Assembly: GCA_963734015.1 (NCBI GenBank)
Contig: CAVTFG010000006.1
Location: 117,499 to 181,498, forward strand
Reading direction: 5' to 3'
Length of the DNA: 64,000 nt
Source: JALZKA01 sp963734015
GTDB taxonomy: Bacteria; Actinomycetota; Thermoleophilia; Solirubrobacterales; 70-9
How positions within the stretch are numbered: position 1 is the first letter of the stretch; every line of letters begins with the position of its first letter. Under the pieces are notes generated by a model. It had not been told where the DNA came from, made no database searches, and was given only the letters and a program-made list of their open reading frames with translations. The position numbers were made by a program, and so were the translations under genes. Below are positions 57,565-64,000 of the stretch, piece by piece.

Positions 57565-57963
57565 TTACGGGGTGACGCTGGGCGGGAAGTCGAGGTCGGA
57601 CGGCGGGCGCTGCTCGGCGTCCTCCTGCGCCCACGGGGCTCTGTCCTCGTTCACGGCCGGCCCCTTGTCGAGCTCGTCGATGGCAAGCTTGCCGCCGATC
57701 ACGAGGGCGACCACCACCGCGAGGAACACGCCGTAGACCGTCGCCTGCTTCGCGAGGCCGGCGCCGTACTTCTCCCCGACGACACCCCGGCGCTTGTCGA
57801 GCCCCATCGCGTCCACATCGCTCTGCTCGTGGTTCGCCAGGCGCTCCTCGGGCGGCCGCTTCTCGATCACCGTTTTCGGTCCGATCGACGGCGCGGTGAT
57901 CTCGCTGGCGGGCTTCTCGCCGTCCTCCTCGTCGCGCACGTCCCTGTCCGGGTCATCCGCCAT
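57565..57963 (-). CDS. Single-helix membrane protein of unknown function
   Basis: 132 residues from ATG 57963, supported by TACAGT 6 nt upstream. A long acidic cytosolic N-terminus (PDRDVRDEEDGEKP, KTVIEKRPPEERLANHEQ) is followed by one helix (TVYGVFLAVVVALVIGGKLAI) and a Pro/Asp-rich extracytoplasmic tail. No motif recognised. Confidence 0.55.
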   Translation of the reverse strand: MADDPDRDVRDEEDGEKPASEITAPSIGPKTVIEKRPPEERLANHEQSDVDAMGLDKRRGVVGEKYGAGLAKQATVYGVFLAVVVALVIGGKLAIDELDKGPAVNEDRAPWAQEDAEQRPPSDLDFPPSVTP

Positions 57964-58018
57964 GAGCCCACTGTAGCCCGCGTCCCGCAGCCGCGCGCCG
58001 CTTGCGAGCCGTACCGGC

Positions 58019-58576
58019 TCAGGCGGGCAGCCGGCCGAGGAGCTCACCCAGGATCCGGGCGGTGGCGCCCCAGATCAGGTGCTCGGCAACCACGTAGGTC
58101 GGAGTTCGGATCGGGATGCCGCGGCGGACGAGCCGGCGCATTGCAAAGCCCTTCCGGAGCTCGTCGAGGTCGAACGCCAGGACGGTCTCGACCTCGGCCG
58201 GGTTCGGGCTGAAGTTCAGGTCGCGCTCGATGAGGCCGACGATCGGATGGACCTTGTAGTTGGTGACGAACGTGCCGATCGGCGGCAGCGCTCCGATCAC
58301 GTCGACGCGCTCGCGCTCGAGCCCGATCTCCTCGTGCGCCTCGCGAAGGGCCGCATCCATGTAGCCCTCGCCGTCGTCACGCCGGCCGCCGGGAAACGAG
58401 ATCTCGCCGGCGTGGCGACGTAGGTCGTGCCGGCGCTCCGTGAAGATCAGCCCGGGGTCGTCCGGCCACCCGAACAGCGGCACCAGGACGGCCGCGTCGA
58501 CCGATCCCGCCGCGTCCATGGCCGCCGCCCGGTCGAGCGGTAGCAAGGCTGCAGCGAGACGCTCATTCAAATTCAA
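58019..58576 (-). CDS. Nudix hydrolase, CoA pyrophosphatase-like
   Basis: 185 residues. The Nudix box is GGRRDDGEGYMDAALREAHEEIGL in pattern (G-x5-E-x7-R-E-x-x-E-E-x-G), and the LxFTERR...HAGEISFPGG strand before it is the UPF0035 signature typical of CoA-cleaving NudL/PCD1-type enzymes. Likely hydrolyses CoA or acyl-CoA. TTG 58576 gives MNLNERLAAALLPLD. It lies downstream of the leftward SDR gene, 46 bp away. Confidence 0.85.
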   Translation of the reverse strand: MNLNERLAAALLPLDRAAAMDAAGSVDAAVLVPLFGWPDDPGLIFTERRHDLRRHAGEISFPGGRRDDGEGYMDAALREAHEEIGLERERVDVIGALPPIGTFVTNYKVHPIVGLIERDLNFSPNPAEVETVLAFDLDELRKGFAMRRLVRRGIPIRTPTYVVAEHLIWGATARILGELLGRLPA

Positions 58577-58622
58577 TCCCTTACCAGGGGGGCGATGACG
58601 GTTTCGCGCCTTACGTCGCTCA

Positions 58623-59423
58623 TCAGATAATTACCTGCACCGTGCCGCCGTCGACGCTCCAGGCCGCGCCGGCCACGTACGAGGCCCGCTCCGAACACAG
58701 GAACGTGATCACGGCTCCGATCTCGGCCGGCTCGGCCAGTCGCCCGATCGGCCGCTTTGCACCCGTCGCCTCGAGCGCCTCGGCGCGCGATTCTGCGTTC
58801 GAGGCAGCCTGCGACTGATCGAGGAGACCGCCCTCGGCCATCCACATCTCGGACTTCGTCGGGCCGGGACAGACGGCGTTCACCAGCACGCCGTCGCTCG
58901 CGTGCAGGTCCGCGTAGAGGCGCGAGAGCGCGAGCTGCGCCGCCTTCGCCACCGAGTACTCGGGCATCATCGCGGAGGGCCGTTTGCCCGAGGTGGAAGA
59001 GACGTTCACGATCCGGCCCCACCCGCGCTCGCGCATGCCCGGCACGACGGCGCGCATCAGGCGCATCGGCGCCATCACGTTCAGCTCCCAGGCCGCCTGC
59101 CAGTCCTCGTCGGGCACCTCCTCCAAGCGCCGCCAGCGGGCGGTCCCGGCGTTGTTGACGAGCACATCCACCGGGCCGAGGCGTTCCTCGGCAGCCGCGT
59201 TGATGCGCTCGGCGGCGTTGGCCTCGGTGATGTCGATCGCCAGCGCCTCCGCGCGTCCGCCGGCCGCGGCCGCGGCTCCGGCGGACGCCTCCAGCTCCTC
59301 CGCGCCGCGCGCGACGAGCAGCACCGACGCTTCCTCCGCGCACAGCCGCGCCGCCACGTCGCGGCCGATCCCGCGGCTCGCCCCGGTCACGACACAGGTA
59401 CGACCCGCGAGACCCAGATCCAT
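58623..59423 (-). CDS. Short-chain dehydrogenase/reductase
   Basis: Classical SDR of 266 residues. TGASRGIGRDVA (cofactor loop), LVNNAGTARW, catalytic Ser in VNVSSTSG and YSVAK (YxxxK) are complete, followed by NAVCPGPTKSEMW and the C-terminal AGAAWSVDGGTVQV. NAD or NADP preference and substrate are not evident. ATG 59423 shares its A with the OsmC gene stop. Confidence 0.9.
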   Translation of the reverse strand: MDLGLAGRTCVVTGASRGIGRDVAARLCAEEASVLLVARGAEELEASAGAAAAAGGRAEALAIDITEANAAERINAAAEERLGPVDVLVNNAGTARWRRLEEVPDEDWQAAWELNVMAPMRLMRAVVPGMRERGWGRIVNVSSTSGKRPSAMMPEYSVAKAAQLALSRLYADLHASDGVLVNAVCPGPTKSEMWMAEGGLLDQSQAASNAESRAEALEATGAKRPIGRLAEPAEIGAVITFLCSERASYVAGAAWSVDGGTVQVII

Positions 59424-59827
59424 CAGTCGCGGACGATGTGGTCGGTGACCGTGACCGTGGTCTCCCGCGAGAGCGCGCGGTGCACCGGGCACTTGCCGGC
59501 GATGGTGACGAGGCGCTCCAACTGCGCGTCGTCGAGGGGACCCGGGCAGTGCAGGGTGACCTCGAAGGCGGTCGGCGCGGGGCCGTCGTACGTGATGTCG
59601 ACCTCGACCTGCAGCGCGCCGAGCTCCCAACCCTTGCGCTCCGCGTACATCTCGGTCGTGATCGCCGTGCAGGCCGCGAGCGCGGCGCCCAGCGTGCGCG
59701 TGGGGGAGGGTCCCTCGTTGGCACCGCCGGAGTCCAACGGTTCGTCGATGACGAGCGTGTGCCCGCCCTCGATCTCGACGTCGTGCGTGTAGCCGCCGCG
59801 GCGCCGGGCGAGGACCTTGACGCCCAT
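59423..59827 (-). CDS. OsmC/Ohr-family peroxiredoxin-like protein
   Basis: 134 residues with the two cysteines of the OsmC fold, one in ALAACTAIT on the central helix and one in IAGKCPVHRAL. It likely reduces organic hydroperoxides, although YhfA-like members have other roles. It overlaps the adenosyltransferase gene upstream and the SDR gene downstream by one base each, so all three are one transcript. Confidence 0.88.
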   Translation of the reverse strand: MGVKVLARRRGGYTHDVEIEGGHTLVIDEPLDSGGANEGPSPTRTLGAALAACTAITTEMYAERKGWELGALQVEVDITYDGPAPTAFEVTLHCPGPLDDAQLERLVTIAGKCPVHRALSRETTVTVTDHIVRD

Positions 59828-60390
59828 CAGTCGCGGCTTCGCCCGGCGAACAGTTCGGGATCGTCGACGTCGGCGTACCGGGCCATCGCGAACACCAGGT
59901 CCGAGGCGCGGTTCAGGAACCGCAGCAGGTCGGGCGACGCCAGCTCCCCCGCCTCGCCGAGTGTCACCACGCGGCGCTCGGCGCGACGGATGACCGTCCG
60001 CGCGACGTCGAGCTGCGCGGAGAGGGTCGTCCCCCCGGGAAGCACGAACTTCGGCGGCAGGTCCACGCGGTCCATGTACTTGTCGATGAGCGGCTCGAGC
60101 TCACCGGCCATCTCCGGCGTGATCCGGCTCACCCCGTCCTCCAGGCGGTCGGCGGCCTCGGGCGCGGTCGCCAGCTCGGCCCCGGCGATGAACAGCTCGT
60201 CCTGGATCCGCAGGATGTCGGCGGCGAGCTCGGCGTCGTCGCCGCAAAGCGAGCGCGCGACCCCGAGCACGGAATTCGCCTCGTCGAGCGATCCGTAGGC
60301 GTCGGTGCGGCCGTCGTCCTTCGGCACGCGCCCGCCGTACCACAGCGAGGTCGAGCCGTCGTCGCCCTTGCCGGTGTAGATCTTGACCAC
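59827..60390 (-). CDS. ATP:cob(I)alamin adenosyltransferase, PduO type
   Basis: Makes adenosylcobalamin from cob(I)alamin and ATP. 187 residues. KIYTGKGDDGSTSLW (ATP-binding N-terminus), DAYGSLDEANSVLG, the FVLPGGTTLSAQLDVARTVIRRAERR segment and FLNRASDLVFAMARY are diagnostic, each shortened here. GTG 60390 lies 6 nt behind TAGTCT. No B12-dependent enzyme is in the window. Confidence 0.93.
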   Translation of the reverse strand: MVKIYTGKGDDGSTSLWYGGRVPKDDGRTDAYGSLDEANSVLGVARSLCGDDAELAADILRIQDELFIAGAELATAPEAADRLEDGVSRITPEMAGELEPLIDKYMDRVDLPPKFVLPGGTTLSAQLDVARTVIRRAERRVVTLGEAGELASPDLLRFLNRASDLVFAMARYADVDDPELFAGRSRD

Positions 60391-60396
60391 GGGCCG

Positions 60397-60402
60397 AGAC
60401 TA
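60397..60402 (-). promoter_or_regulatory. -10 element (TAGTCT) of the adenosyltransferase gene group
   Basis: TAGTCT on the minus strand, 6 nt before GTG 60390, within the 17-bp gap after the DUF1015 gene. Confidence 0.4.
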
Positions 60403-60407
60403 GCCGT

Positions 60408-61661
60408 CTAGCTCAGCGGGTTGAAGACCAGGCCCGTCAGCAGCTTCGGGAAGAAGTACGTGGACTTGGGCGGCATCGTCTCGCCCGCGGCCGCCACGGC
60501 GCGCACCTGCTCGACCGGGGTCGGGCGCATCAGGAACAGGGCGTCGGTGCCGTTGTCGAGGGATTCGATCGCGTCCTCGGCCGATGCCGTGTACGCGATC
60601 CCGCGCTTCGCCTCCACGTCCGCCTCGCTCATGCCCAGGGCTCCGCGCAGGATCAGCGTCTCGAGGATCGCGGCGTCGAGCTCGCGATACGCGTCCGAGT
60701 GCCCGGGCAGCGCCGCCGCGACCGCGTCGGTGTCCTTCAGGCGGAGGCGGAACCCGCGCTTCAGGTGCGCGTCGGCGTAGCCGAAGACGCCGGTGCCGTC
60801 CTCGCCTGCTGGGTCGAGGCGGTCGAGCGGGATCTCCTCGATCTCGAAGTGCTCGCGGATGGCGGTCGCCAGGGCCTCGGGCCCGTCGGTGCCGGCGAGG
60901 CCGGTCAGGAGGCGGTGGTAGCCGAAGACGGTCAGGCCCGGGTCCTCGAGCGACACCAGCGCCATCAGCGTGAAGCGGTGCGGGCCCTCGCCGCCGATCT
61001 CCTCAGCGTAGGTCCGCGCGGTCTCGTAGCGGTGGTGCCCGTCGGCGATCAGCAGCTCGGAGCCGGCCAGCTCGGCGGTCACGGCGGCCAGGACCTCGGG
61101 GTCGGAGACCCGCCAGATGCGGTGGACCGTTCCGTCGAGATCCGTGACCTCGCCCCACGGCTCGCCGCCCAGGGACGGCTCGAGGATCGGCCAAGCGTTG
61201 CCCTCGTGGAGGGAGAAGATGGGGGAGAGGTTGTGACGGGTCGCCCGGGTCAGCCGCAGGCGGTCCTCCTTCGGCCCGGGCTGCGTGCGCTCGTGCGGGC
61301 GGACCAGGCCGGGGCCGTAGTCGGTGACGCCGACGCGGCAGAGGAAGCCGCGCCGGGTGTGCCGCCGGCCGTCCGGGCCCTCGTACTCCTGCTCGAGGGC
61401 CCAGAGGGCCTCGTCGCGGTCCGCGGCGAGGATGCCCTGGAGCGTCCATTCCTCGAGCGTCTCCGCGGCGTGCTCGTAGGGGTCGGCGCCCTCGGGCGCC
61501 ACCGGCAGGTCGAGTTCGACGACGTTGAACGGCGAGCGGGCAAGGAGCGCGGCGCGAGCATCGGCGTCGATCACGTCGTACGGGGGCGCCGTGACGTCGC
61601 CAAGGGACGAGACCGCGGGCAGGTCGTAGTGGAGCGCTTGCAGGGGCCGGACGTCCGCCAT
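60408..61661 (-). CDS. DUF1015 family protein
   Basis: 417 residues, full length for the family. TAPPYDVI near residue 25, RPHERTQPGPKEDRL, IADGHHRYETA and the C-terminal TMPPKSTYFFPKLLTGLV are its hallmarks. Some members are related to SerK-type kinases, but the role is uncertain in bacteria. A TAGGCT box is 9 nt before the ATG. Confidence 0.9.
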   Translation of the reverse strand: MADVRPLQALHYDLPAVSSLGDVTAPPYDVIDADARAALLARSPFNVVELDLPVAPEGADPYEHAAETLEEWTLQGILAADRDEALWALEQEYEGPDGRRHTRRGFLCRVGVTDYGPGLVRPHERTQPGPKEDRLRLTRATRHNLSPIFSLHEGNAWPILEPSLGGEPWGEVTDLDGTVHRIWRVSDPEVLAAVTAELAGSELLIADGHHRYETARTYAEEIGGEGPHRFTLMALVSLEDPGLTVFGYHRLLTGLAGTDGPEALATAIREHFEIEEIPLDRLDPAGEDGTGVFGYADAHLKRGFRLRLKDTDAVAAALPGHSDAYRELDAAILETLILRGALGMSEADVEAKRGIAYTASAEDAIESLDNGTDALFLMRPTPVEQVRAVAAAGETMPPKSTYFFPKLLTGLVFNPLS

Positions 61662-61670
61662 CGGCGCGGG

Positions 61671-61676
61671 AGCCTA
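61671..61676 (-). promoter_or_regulatory. -10 element (TAGGCT) of the DUF1015 gene
   Basis: TAGGCT on the minus strand, 9 nt before ATG 61661; divergent from the hydroxylase-like gene. Confidence 0.4.
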
Positions 61677-61710
61677 CGGATTTCCGCGGGTGTACCCTCG
61701 TCGCGGTCCG

Positions 61711-62429
61711 ATGAGCGCGACGAACGTGAGCGGCCGGAGGCGACCCGCTCGTCACAGCAAGGACGTCAAGACCCTCGCCGAGGCTCGGCGCGAGTTCGCG
61801 CGGAAGCGCTCCCCGTGGCTGATCGCGGCGGTCATCGTCGCGCTCGCGATCGCGCGCGCGTTCGCGGGGGACGTGACTTGGCGCGACGGGGTGGCCGCCG
61901 TCGCGATGCTCGCCCTCTATCCGCTTGGCGAGTGGGCGATCCACGTCTACCTCCTCCACATGCGCCCGTTCGAGTTCCGCGGCCGGCGGATCGACCCACC
62001 GGCCGCGAAGGGACACCGCGCCCACCACCGTGCGCCGAACGACCTGACGATCATCCTGCTCGAGCCGAAGGACATCGCCCAGCTGCTGTTCATCGCGATG
62101 CCGGTGAGCATCGCGATCTGGGCGGTGCCCCTGAGCCTGATCAGCGGCTCGCTGCCGGTTGCGGCGATCCTGACGGCCGCGCTGACGACGACGGTGCTGA
62201 TCGGCATCTACGAGTGGACGCATTTCCTGATCCACACTTCGCACCGGCCGCGATCTCGCTACTACCGCTCCATCTGGCGCGCGCACCGGCTGCACCACTT
62301 CAAGAACGAGCACTACTGGCACGGGATCACGAACACGATTGGCGATCGCGCCCTGGGGACGTTCCCCGACATCGCGACGTCTCGCGCTCGAAGACGGCGC
62401 GCTCGCTTGATCCGGAGGCCGCGGGGTAA
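61711..62429 (+). CDS. Fatty acid hydroxylase/sterol desaturase superfamily protein, with an apparent -1 frameshift near the end
   Basis: Membrane di-iron oxygenase, about 239 residues if repaired. Histidine clusters: EWAIHVYLLH, GHRAHHRAP, HFLIHTSH and RLHHFKNEHYWHG, with four helices. In the frame that starts at ATG 61711 the last conserved part GTFPDIA runs into Arg-rich sequence that would overlap the next gene by 82 nt. One extra base at about 62374-62377 continues DVSRSKTARSLDPEAAG and stops at 62429, before the next ATG at 62439, as expected for this family. Substrate unknown. Confidence 0.78.
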
Positions 62430-62438
62430 GTTCCCCAC

Positions 62439-62942
62439 ATGCCCGAGGCGCAGGACGCACCGGCCGGTGGCTCCGGCGACAGCGCGGAGTCTCATTCGGA
62501 GCGGGTCAACCGAGAGCTGATCGAGCTCCTGAACGAGCTGCGCGTCGCACTCCCCGGCGTGCAGGTCCTGTTCGCGTTCCTGCTGGCGGTTCCGTTCGCC
62601 ACGGGCTTCGCCCAGACGAACGACTTCCAGCGCGACCTGTTCTTCGGGACGCTGCTCGCCACCGCAATTTCCTCGGCGCTCCTGATCGCTCCCTCCGCGT
62701 ACCACCGGATGAACTTCCGCGAGCGCGACAAGGAGCGGATGCTCCTGACGTCGAACACGCTCGCGCTCGCCGGCCTGTTCTTTCTCGCCCTGGCGATCAT
62801 CGGCGCGGTAGCGCTGATCGCGGACTTCATCTACGGGCCGGCGGTGCCGATCCTCTGCGCGGGCATCGGAGCGGTGCTCTTCGCCGGGCTGTGGTTCGTG
62901 CTCCCCATCCTGCGGCGCAACCCGGAGCACACGCCCGATTGA
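62439..62942 (+). CDS. DUF6328-type membrane protein
   Basis: 167 residues, four helices (ALPGVQVLFAFLLAVPFATGF; LLATAISSALLIAPSAYHRMN; ALAGLFFLALAIIGAVALIA; ILCAGIGAVLFAGLWFVLPIL), each quoted for its core. ELIELLNELRVALPGVQVLFAFLL and RMNFRERDKERML resemble the DUF6328 family of actinobacteria. Function unknown. Confidence 0.75.
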   Translation: MPEAQDAPAGGSGDSAESHSERVNRELIELLNELRVALPGVQVLFAFLLAVPFATGFAQTNDFQRDLFFGTLLATAISSALLIAPSAYHRMNFRERDKERMLLTSNTLALAGLFFLALAIIGAVALIADFIYGPAVPILCAGIGAVLFAGLWFVLPILRRNPEHTPD

Positions 62943-63005
62943 GTCACCGAGTCATCTGTGACGATTCCGTCCTTGCCTCGTAGAGGGGTTGACCGGTGAA
63001 GCGAC

Positions 63006-63012
63006 AGGAGGG
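63006..63012 (+). promoter_or_regulatory. Shine-Dalgarno of the small secreted protein
   Basis: AGGAGGG 4 nt before ATG 63017, which decides the start in favour of this codon over GTG 62996. Confidence 0.6.
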
Positions 63013-63016
63013 TCAG

Positions 63017-63508
63017 ATGCGGCGAGTGAAGGCGGGGGTTTGCGCGGTGGCAATTGGCGCGCTCGCGTTCGGCGTGGGGGCGAGCGCGGCCACGGGCGCG
63101 GCCAAGGACCGGCCGCGGTCGGTGGCGGCGGTAGCGGGCGGCGAACAGGTGCGGGCGAGCCAGGGGAGCTGGTGCTACAGCGGCCGGCGCTCGGCGATGT
63201 GCGTCGACTACGCGTACCCCCTGCGGATCAAGCAACGGCTTCGGGTGGAGCCCGGCGATCGCGTCGTCTTCCGCACGCACGATGCGTCGATCGAGTCGCT
63301 GTCCGCGTCGCTGCTGAGCGTGAAGGGACGGCGGATCCGGGACCGCGGCGAGCTCGAGGACGTCGAGCGCGTGCCCTCGAACAGGCGCGCCTGGCGCGCG
63401 ACGGTCCCGGCCGAGGCGAGGAATGCGAACGTCATCGATCTGTTCGTCCGCTACAAGCAGAACCGCGGCGACTCGAACTGGTGGGCGGGGATTCGCGTGG
63501 GGAACTAA
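63017..63508 (+). CDS. Small secreted protein of unknown function
   Basis: 163 residues with a signal peptide (VKAGVCAVAIGALAFGVGASA). The mature part has two cysteines (SWCYSGRRSAMCVDY) and a beta-rich pattern (LRVEPGDRVVFRTHD, WRATVPAEA). No catalytic motif. The Arg-rich composition suggests a wall- or ligand-binding role, which is a guess. Confidence 0.6.
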   Translation: MRRVKAGVCAVAIGALAFGVGASAATGAAKDRPRSVAAVAGGEQVRASQGSWCYSGRRSAMCVDYAYPLRIKQRLRVEPGDRVVFRTHDASIESLSASLLSVKGRRIRDRGELEDVERVPSNRRAWRATVPAEARNANVIDLFVRYKQNRGDSNWWAGIRVGN

Positions 63509-63509
63509 G

Positions 63510-63583
63510 TCGGGGCGCCCGGATTTGAACCGGGGACCTCTGCCACCCAAAGGCAGCGCGCTACCAGGCTGCGCCACGCCCCG
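63510..63583 (-). tRNA. tRNA-Pro (anticodon TGG)
   Basis: Minus-strand tRNA. The acceptor stem CGGGGCG/CGCCCCG is perfect, the D arm is GCGCAGCCTGGTAGCGC, the anticodon stem is CTGCC/GGCAG with loop TTTGGGT (anticodon TGG), and the T arm carries GGTTCAAATCC. The discriminator base is A. CCA is not encoded, so the CCA-adding-enzyme-like gene at 21 kb matters. Confidence 0.96.
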
Positions 63584-63638
63584 AATAGCCGAGTGTAATC
63601 GTGGGTAGGGTCGAAACAGGCGACGCAAGGAGCAAGGC

Positions 63639-63962
63639 ATGGTGGACTTCAAGAAGCTCGGCGACAAGGCGAGGGACCTGATCGACAAGCGCGGCGGGAC
63701 GGACTCACTCAAGGAGGACGCGACCGAGCTCAAGGACATCGCGACCCAGAAGGGCAGTCTCTCCGACAAGGCGAAGGCGGCGGCCGAGGCGCTGAAGGAC
63801 CCGGGCGCGAAGGGCGAGGAGGCGACGGAGCCCAAGGCGGCTCCGGCGGAGGCGGCCGAGCCCGCCGGCGCCACCGGCAAGCGCGCCGAACGCAAGGAGC
63901 GCCGTGCCGAGCGCCGCAAGGAGCGCGCCGAGCGCCGCGAGGGCGGGGGAGAGGCCGCCTAG
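63639..63962 (+). CDS. Small highly charged helical protein (antitoxin-like)
   Basis: 107 residues. The N-terminus VDFKKLGDKARDLIDKRGG and the Lys/Glu/Asp/Ala helical repeats (LKEDATELKDIATQKGSL, SDKAKAAAEALKD) resemble MT0933-like antitoxins and LEA-like proteins; the tail is Arg/Glu-rich (KRAERKERRAERRKERAERR in composition). AAGGAG precedes the ATG. No toxin partner gene is seen. Confidence 0.5.
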   Translation: MVDFKKLGDKARDLIDKRGGTDSLKEDATELKDIATQKGSLSDKAKAAAEALKDPGAKGEEATEPKAAPAEAAEPAGATGKRAERKERRAERRKERAERREGGGEAA

Positions 63963-63970
63963 GTTGCGGC

Positions 63971-63976
63971 TACGCT
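63971..63976 (+). promoter_or_regulatory. -10 element (TACGCT) of a tRNA gene
   Basis: TACGCT lies 8 nt before the first base of the partial tRNA at 63985. Confidence 0.35.
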
Positions 63977-63984
63977 GGCCGCAG

Positions 63985-64000
63985 GCCCCCGTAGCTCAGT
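63985..64000 (+). tRNA. tRNA gene, 5' part only (runs off the window)
   Basis: GCCCCCG followed by TA and GCTCAGT is the 5' acceptor strand, U8-A9 and the start of a D arm. Only 16 nt are in the window, so the amino acid cannot be told. Confidence 0.75.

Overview
The window is a gene-dense, very GC-rich bacterial chromosome segment with no phage, IS element, CRISPR array or plasmid gene that I can recognise. The gene content points to Actinomycetota: a CBS-less GuaB3-type IMP dehydrogenase paralogue next to guaA, a DrrA/DrrB-type exporter, an LAFTG (class E-type) sortase-like sorting signal, and TANNNT -10 boxes placed 6-12 nt before start codons. The secreted DUF3352-like, DUF6328-like and lysyl-oxidase-like families suggest Thermoleophilia (Solirubrobacterales-like). 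That class-level placement is inference.

Layout. 1-8.5 kb: a partial metallophosphoesterase, an M48 protease, an NDP-sugar epimerase divergent from argS, then HU, pyrF, a LysM protein, a D,D-carboxypeptidase and a PfkB sugar kinase, closed by an intrinsic terminator. 8.6-24.2 kb: guaB3-guaA, an M23 peptidase, rplM-rpsI, glmM-glmS, a DUF3352-like lipoprotein, acpS, NAD(P)HX repair, alr, a CCA-adding-enzyme-like gene, HIT, an enoyl-CoA hydratase and infA. This is mainly nucleotide, cell-wall and translation housekeeping. 24.2-33 kb: a cupin, an AbiEi/DUF559-type protein behind a perfect palindrome, a glycoside hydrolase, a three-gene ABC-2 exporter, a GT4 glycosyltransferase and small proteins of unknown function. 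33-44.5 kb: a respiratory island. A functional-looking aa3/A2-type oxidase (coxB, coxA, coxC) with two Usp-like proteins reads right. A six-gene operon reads left towards it: two oxidase-like subunits that have lost the heme and Cu ligands, then ctaA, ctaB, a 36-residue membrane protein and a subunit IV-like protein. A diheme lipoprotein cytochrome c and a CBS-domain protein lie between. 44.5-54.4 kb: PAP2-like and flippase-like membrane proteins, trxB, two tandem secreted lysyl-oxidase-like proteins, an EamA transporter and a fatty-acid beta-oxidation operon. 54.6-64 kb: a sortase-type surface protein and small membrane proteins, a Nudix/SDR/OsmC/adenosyltransferase group, DUF1015, a fatty-acid-hydroxylase-like gene, DUF6328, tRNA-Pro(TGG), and the first 16 nt of another tRNA.

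Three things stand out. First, the ligand-less oxidase-like pair heads the heme A biosynthesis operon. Second, five otherwise intact genes each need a single-base frame correction, which is either draft-assembly error or an unusual cluster of lesions. Third, two genes appear to start with CTG inside a CTGA overlap with the upstream stop codon. Other oddities are a 50-bp interspersed repeat beside two leftward genes, a 153-residue acidic extension on ribosomal protein S9, and an ArgRS without a recognisable HIGH signature.
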